Part shown: positions 50,001 to 56,000 of the stretch, piece by piece
Layout: the number at the start of each line of letters is the position of its first letter
Numbering within the stretch: the stretch's first letter is position 1
Source: Euptelea pleiosperma
Taxonomy: Eukaryota > Streptophyta > Magnoliopsida > Ranunculales > Eupteleaceae
Length of the DNA: 64,000 nt
Reading direction: 5' to 3'
Assembly: GCA_035048495.1 (NCBI GenBank)
Contig: CM068541.1
Span: 14,391,929 to 14,455,928, forward strand
Notes under the pieces: model-generated
Database searches by the model: none
What the model was told of the DNA's origin: nothing
The model's input: only the letters and a program-made list of their open reading frames with translations
Program-made: the position numbers and the translations under genes

Positions 50001-53000
50001 TAGATGTGGTGAAAAGAACCTTATTGGTAATGTAGGAGCTTGATGATGCCTTAAAGGCTAGAGATTGAAGGGCAAGATAAAAGAAGGGTCTATAGTAGCA
50101 ATAAGAGGCATATGACCTCTCCTTAGTTACTTGCTGCATAGGAGAGATAGCAATAGGGCCATGGTACATGTTAGGGTTGTGACTAGCTGGGATACATTGG
50201 GAGGAACTATAAATTTCTGGTAGCATAACAATTGTAGTCGCTCCATCAGAGGGCTAACCAATAACAGCAATAGTTATGTCCCCATTAATACCCCAATATT
50301 AGTAGAAGTAGTAGCAGATTTTCCAATCTAACCTATAAGGTCTACATTGAGTATTGGCTAATCTCTTATGATAAAACACCATGTAATCTACCATCTTACG
50401 ATGTTGTAGGTATTTAGGTTATTGAGAGTGTCAATTTGAGGTTGCATCACTCGAGTATTGCTTAAAGTCTACTAGGTTAGAAGATCAAGACATTTAAAGA
50501 AAGATAGCTTCAATCAATAGCATTGTATTAGATTGGCAAGTGAATTAGAGGCCTAAATCTTAGATGATCAACTTATTTTATCATGTGTTTGAATCACAGA
50601 CATAATAGAGCTTTTCCATAAATTATGTATAGTGCAATCGATTGGACACTTTGGCCGATCGATTGGACTTGACCAATCGATTGGAGAAACATTAATTCTG
50701 CCATGCTTCACTCGGATGTAAATTTTGGTTTCTAATGGTCTTCTAATCGATCAGACAAAAATCCAATTGATCAGAATGAGACCAATGGTTCAGACTTTCG
50801 TGAAATAGAACTCTGAAAAATGGCAGCAGTTCCTTTTCCAACTCAAACACTTCCCCATTCGAGGCTGGACTTGCTCACCCAATATATTGATCATTATGGG
50901 TCGAAATCCTATAGAGAATAAAAGAGGAATCAAAGAGAATTGGAACCTAAGCAATCCAAGAGAGCAAAAAGCTTTTCTCAAGTTCTAAAAGGCTTCACAA
51001 GAGAGAAGAGCAATCCATGCCCTGATATTCAAGAGAGTTCATTAAAGTCGATTCTTTATCTTTTGAGTTTCTCTCTTGATTATTTAAGCTTGTGTCTTTC
51101 TGCTAAAAGAGTCCCCCCCCCCCCCTCCCAACACACACAAACTCTCTTAAACTGATTGTGCACAACATTCAATATGTGCAACTACAATCTCGCACATGTT
51201 TTCCACTGCCATGAACTCAATTTCTCGCACATGAAACATGCCCTAAATTTCTGTTTTCACGTGTTCTATATTGATGATTTTAACTTGTTGGTTGGCAATA
51301 CAAACCCTAAATTTTTTTGAGTAACTTTACTCTAGTTCTTGTTTATTACATAAATTTGTTTCACTACACGAAAAGTCAACTCAACTCCAAAGCTTGTCAG
51401 GTAAAGTTGACTTTATGGCTCGTGAGTTGACTTGGTGAGTCCATAGAACTATTAAAATTTAGAAAAGTAAAAAATGCTCTCATATTTTGACTATAACATA
51501 CCCTAAAAAGAAATTAAATGAAAACCTTTCTTGTTAACTTGCGAGTCAAGTTGGGTCGACTTGGTTGAGTTTTGAGTCGATTTCATAAGCACCCACTAAT
51601 CAATTCACTAGCTCAAGTCTACATGAAGTCTCATCAAGTCGAGTCAACTTGTTGAGTTTTAAAATTATGTTACACACCAACAAAGAGGCACACCTGTTGC
51701 GCATTTCCTTACCAAAAAATTTCAAGAATAGAATTCCTATTGATCATATTGTTATTTAAACATGATCAGTGTAAATATTCGGTGCAACATATTCTTCTCA
51801 CCCTAATCATCCAATCCAATGGAAGTTATATAACTGATTGAATTATCATAACAACTATCATAAATATACAACTAAGTATGATTAATAATTACATAGGATG
51901 TAGCAAATGATTAAAACATTACTAAAAACTTAAATGTAAACAACGTGTGAAAATTGAAGAGATGGAATGAAATAAGGAAACTTTTCTTACAGTTCCCCTA
52001 GGAGTGTAAGGTTAGACAATTCTGGAGGGATTATTCCACTTAACTCTTGGCCGGAGAAGTCACTGTAATACAAAATGAGATGATAACCTAATTAAGAGCT
52101 TAGATTTTAAATTAGAGTCCAGATCCTGTCAACTCCTTTCGCCTCTTCATTCGCCATGTACTCACTTCAAAATCCAGTTTTCATTTATTGTTTTCAGTGT
52201 CTAGCAAACCAGGAGATGTGGCCGGGAATTGGGTAAGTTACCCAACCCCCTGCAGCACAGGATCTTAATTCTTTAAATTATAACATAGAAAAATTAGGTT
52301 CTAGTGTAAATAATGTAGGGGACAAAGACTTGCATTGGCCTACTTAATTGCAACAATAGTTTGCTCCATTGATATTCTAATAAACAATAAAATGAATAAC
52401 CTAAAACGCCCCACAAATTGGACATTGGCCTTGGTTACTGATTATTGAAGTGGGCCGGGTCCTGAGGTTTATATGAAGTTTCTTGAGGCCCCAACACTAA
52501 AGCTGGTTGCAATCATAATTGTTTTGGGCTCCTTTGATTAAAAGTCTAATTTGAGGACACTTTGGTTTATTTTCCTTAAAAGGCTATGAGATATATATCT
52601 ATGCTCCCCTACTAGGAGGGAATTTTTTTGCTACAGGAGGGTCATTGCAACGGGTCCCTATGACCCTCCCTTCACACGACAATTGTCCTTAAAACTGTCC
52701 TAAGTCGTGTTAAAAAGTAACCGATTGAAGTGTCCTTAAACCTACCCTAAGTCTTGTTCAAAAGTGATCAGGGTTCAAGTAATAATTGGTTTAGGGAGGT
52801 TCATGGACACTTATCGTGCAAAGGGGACAGTTGCAGTTGTATTCATTCTTTGCAAAAACCCTCCTGTAGCAATGTTGAACACCAAAGTTGAACTCCAACT
52901 AGGAACAAAATGGAGTGCTATTTGGTACATCACACACTGCCTGGGTGTGGCCCATCATTTGGTAGGTCCCACCATGAAAATCACAAATTTCAAAACCCTA

Positions 53001-56000
53001 CATAAGTTGATGCTTGTGGCCATCCAACCTATAGACTATCCTCTACTTATTTATGATGATTGGAAAATTGATGTAGAGTGATTACATGGATCAATTTGAT
53101 CAGAAGAAGGCCTCTTAGAAGTCTAAACATTTAACATAACTCCAAATGGCCATAACTTTATGATCATAACTCAAAATCGCTATTATTGCATATGGATGTG
53201 ATCTTGATGATCTCTATGCGCTTAATGGCTAATGTCACTTATGTCATTTTTGAAGAAAAATAAGAGTGGGGAAAAGGTCAAAACATAATTAAAAGTTGAC
53301 TTTTCTATTTTTTTAGGTTTTTTCTTTTTCGTGTTTTAGTAGGTTCATTTGGATTATGATTTTTTGAAAGGTCTTTGTTAGCAATTCTAAAGAGTAATAA
53401 AATTTTATAAGAATTAAGAAATTTACTATTTTTGGTAATTTCACTATTTCGAGAAAGTTAAGATTTTGAGATTTATAAATAAGGATTACAATTGGAACGA
53501 ATTTCATTATTACGAAGAATTGAATTATTGAAGTTTTTACTTCATTTTTCCTCACAGATTCAAAGAGTTTTTGTGATTTTGGTTGAAGATGGTGTTCTTC
53601 TTCCTTTGTTTATTATTTATGATTGACTTCATGTGTTCCGCTATGTCAGTTGATATCAAAGCGAGGACTACCTTCTATTCCAATGGCACCCAACAACGAC
53701 TCTGATTTGACTAATCTCGTAGATGGTGCTCTTGAGTGTCAAGTCGTATTAGTAACCACGCTTGAGACTGTCTAAAGGGAGATATATAACTTTCAATGGA
53801 AGGCTCAACAATATTAATTGCAGGATGTGTAGACTACAATTGCGTAGTTGATGTAGGACTCAATATAAATTAGATTTAGAGTAATGAACGAGTTATACCC
53901 AATGATAGAGATTGCATGGTCATAGTCCAAGGTTTGTGAATTATCATAGGAAAGCCTAGGTGAGTCTAGCAATTTTGATGAAATAGTACTTTTGCATGCT
54001 GAACAAAGGGGTATGACACAAGATCTAGAATTTTAGATTACGTATAGATTTTCCTTCCTTCAAAGGCTATCTCCACATTAAAGATTTCCTTGCTTGGCTT
54101 CAGTAGATGCTTTTTCGTTAAAATGGAGATCGACAATAAAATGCAGTACAGTTCTATCAATCAAGGTTTAAATGAGGTCGTTTTAATGGTTAAACGGACT
54201 GGGGGCGTTACCGTTAAAACGGATTGAAACGGCCAGGGGCAAAAATGGAAAAAAAATGGAATTTAACGGGTTTTAAAGGAAAAAATGGCGCTGAAATTCA
54301 AATTTTGAAATTTGAAAATTAAAAAAAAACGGAGTTTAACGAATTTTAGCGGAAATTAAATGGATTTTAACAGAATTAAACGGATTTAACGGCCATTTTT
54401 TTTCACAAAAATTTCAGAATTAAACGGCTGTTTAAACGATTTTAACGGCCGTTAAAACAAAAAAATGGCCATTTTTTTCAAAACCGATAAAACGGTTTTA
54501 ACGGAATCGGGCTTGGGGCGTTACTGTTTAAACGGCCGTTTTTAAAACCATGCTATCAATTATCAACATGCAATATTGATGACCTTGTTGAGACAAAATC
54601 ACAATAAGAAGCAAGATTTATGGGAGGATTGTGCATGGTCATTTAAGGTCGAGATGCGATACATCCTATCTAGACGTTAAATTATGCAATCCAATTAGTG
54701 ACTAAGGTTGAAGCCCATTGGATCGTCCAAGTTTGCTTAACTAATAAGCATCAAGAAGGGCTATTAAGTACAAGAGTCAACAAAATCAAGGTAAAACACC
54801 ATTTTGCGGAGGTACCCAACTGCCAAGGTATGTAGTTTTCATGAGGTAAAACACCATTTTGCGGAGGTACCCAACTGCCAAGGTATGTAGTTTTCATGGG
54901 TTTACAACTTATTATAGGCGATACGTGAGAAATTTAAGTAGCATTGCATCACCACTCATAGATTGCATGAAGCAAAAACAATTTCAATAGATAGGCAAAG
55001 CCGACTAGAGTCTTGCATTAATCAAGGAAAAGTTGAATTTTGTCATTGTTTTAACGGAAAATTGCATAAAAGAAAACAAACTTTAATTTATTTACAAAAA
55101 AGAATACAACTTTTCGCAAATCCCAAAAAAGAAAACGAAAAGCCCTTTCAAAGGGCGTTTCGTCTGCTGTCAGTCTAATCAGTCGCCGACTGACTAATGA
55201 ATGACTGATGGCTGACACGTCTGACAAACGCCCTTTTAAAGGGCGTTTATTCCTGAGAAATTTTAAAAAAAGTCCCATAATTCCTCAACTTCTAAATCAA
55301 TCTACAAATATCGGAATGATCTGAATTTTTGTGAGGATGATCTCCTCACCGTAGAGATCATCCTCACCAAAAATCGGGCGTAAAAATTGGGGTATCAAAA
55401 AACGCCCTTTAAAATAACGACTGTCAGTTGTCAGAGATCTGACAGACGTTTTTTAAAAAGGCGTCTATTACTGAAAAACGTCCTTTAAAATGACGTTTTT
55501 TACTGACAAACGCCCTTTTAAAGGGCGTTTTTTGATAAACATGTGCCACGTAATGAAACGCTCTTTGAAAGGGCGTTTCGTTTTCTTTTTTGGGATTTGC
55601 GAAAAGTTGTATTCTTTTTTGTAAATAGATTAAAGTTTATTTTCTTTTTAGAAATTTTCCGTTGTTTTAACCCAATCCCCCTCGAGAAGCTGTACCTTTG
55701 AGGTAGACTTCGATGCCTCCTATATGGGTATCGGTGATGTTCTTTTCCAAGAAGGCAAGCTAGTTTCCTTCAATAAGTGAGAAATTGAGCAACCCTCCAA
55801 AGAAGTGGTCAACTTTAAACGACCGTAACTTTGCGATCGTAACTTAAAATTGATATTATTGCATATGCATGTGATCATCTCGAAGACCTCTACTTTCAGA
55901 ATGGCTAATGCCATTTTTTGCCATTTTTGGGATGATATAAGACCAGGAAAAGGGTCAAAACATCATTATAAAATTGATTTTTTCTATTTTTATTAAAGTT

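Noticed and set aside
49777..50226. 149-codon minus-strand open frame
   Set aside because: Antisense to the gypsy gag relic (plus-strand reading FKGLKPLVFNGSLNPLEAER), so a shadow.
53120..53660. Host gene reading in the region before the primer site
   Set aside because: Matches 55805-56299 as a direct repeat, so it is an LTR.
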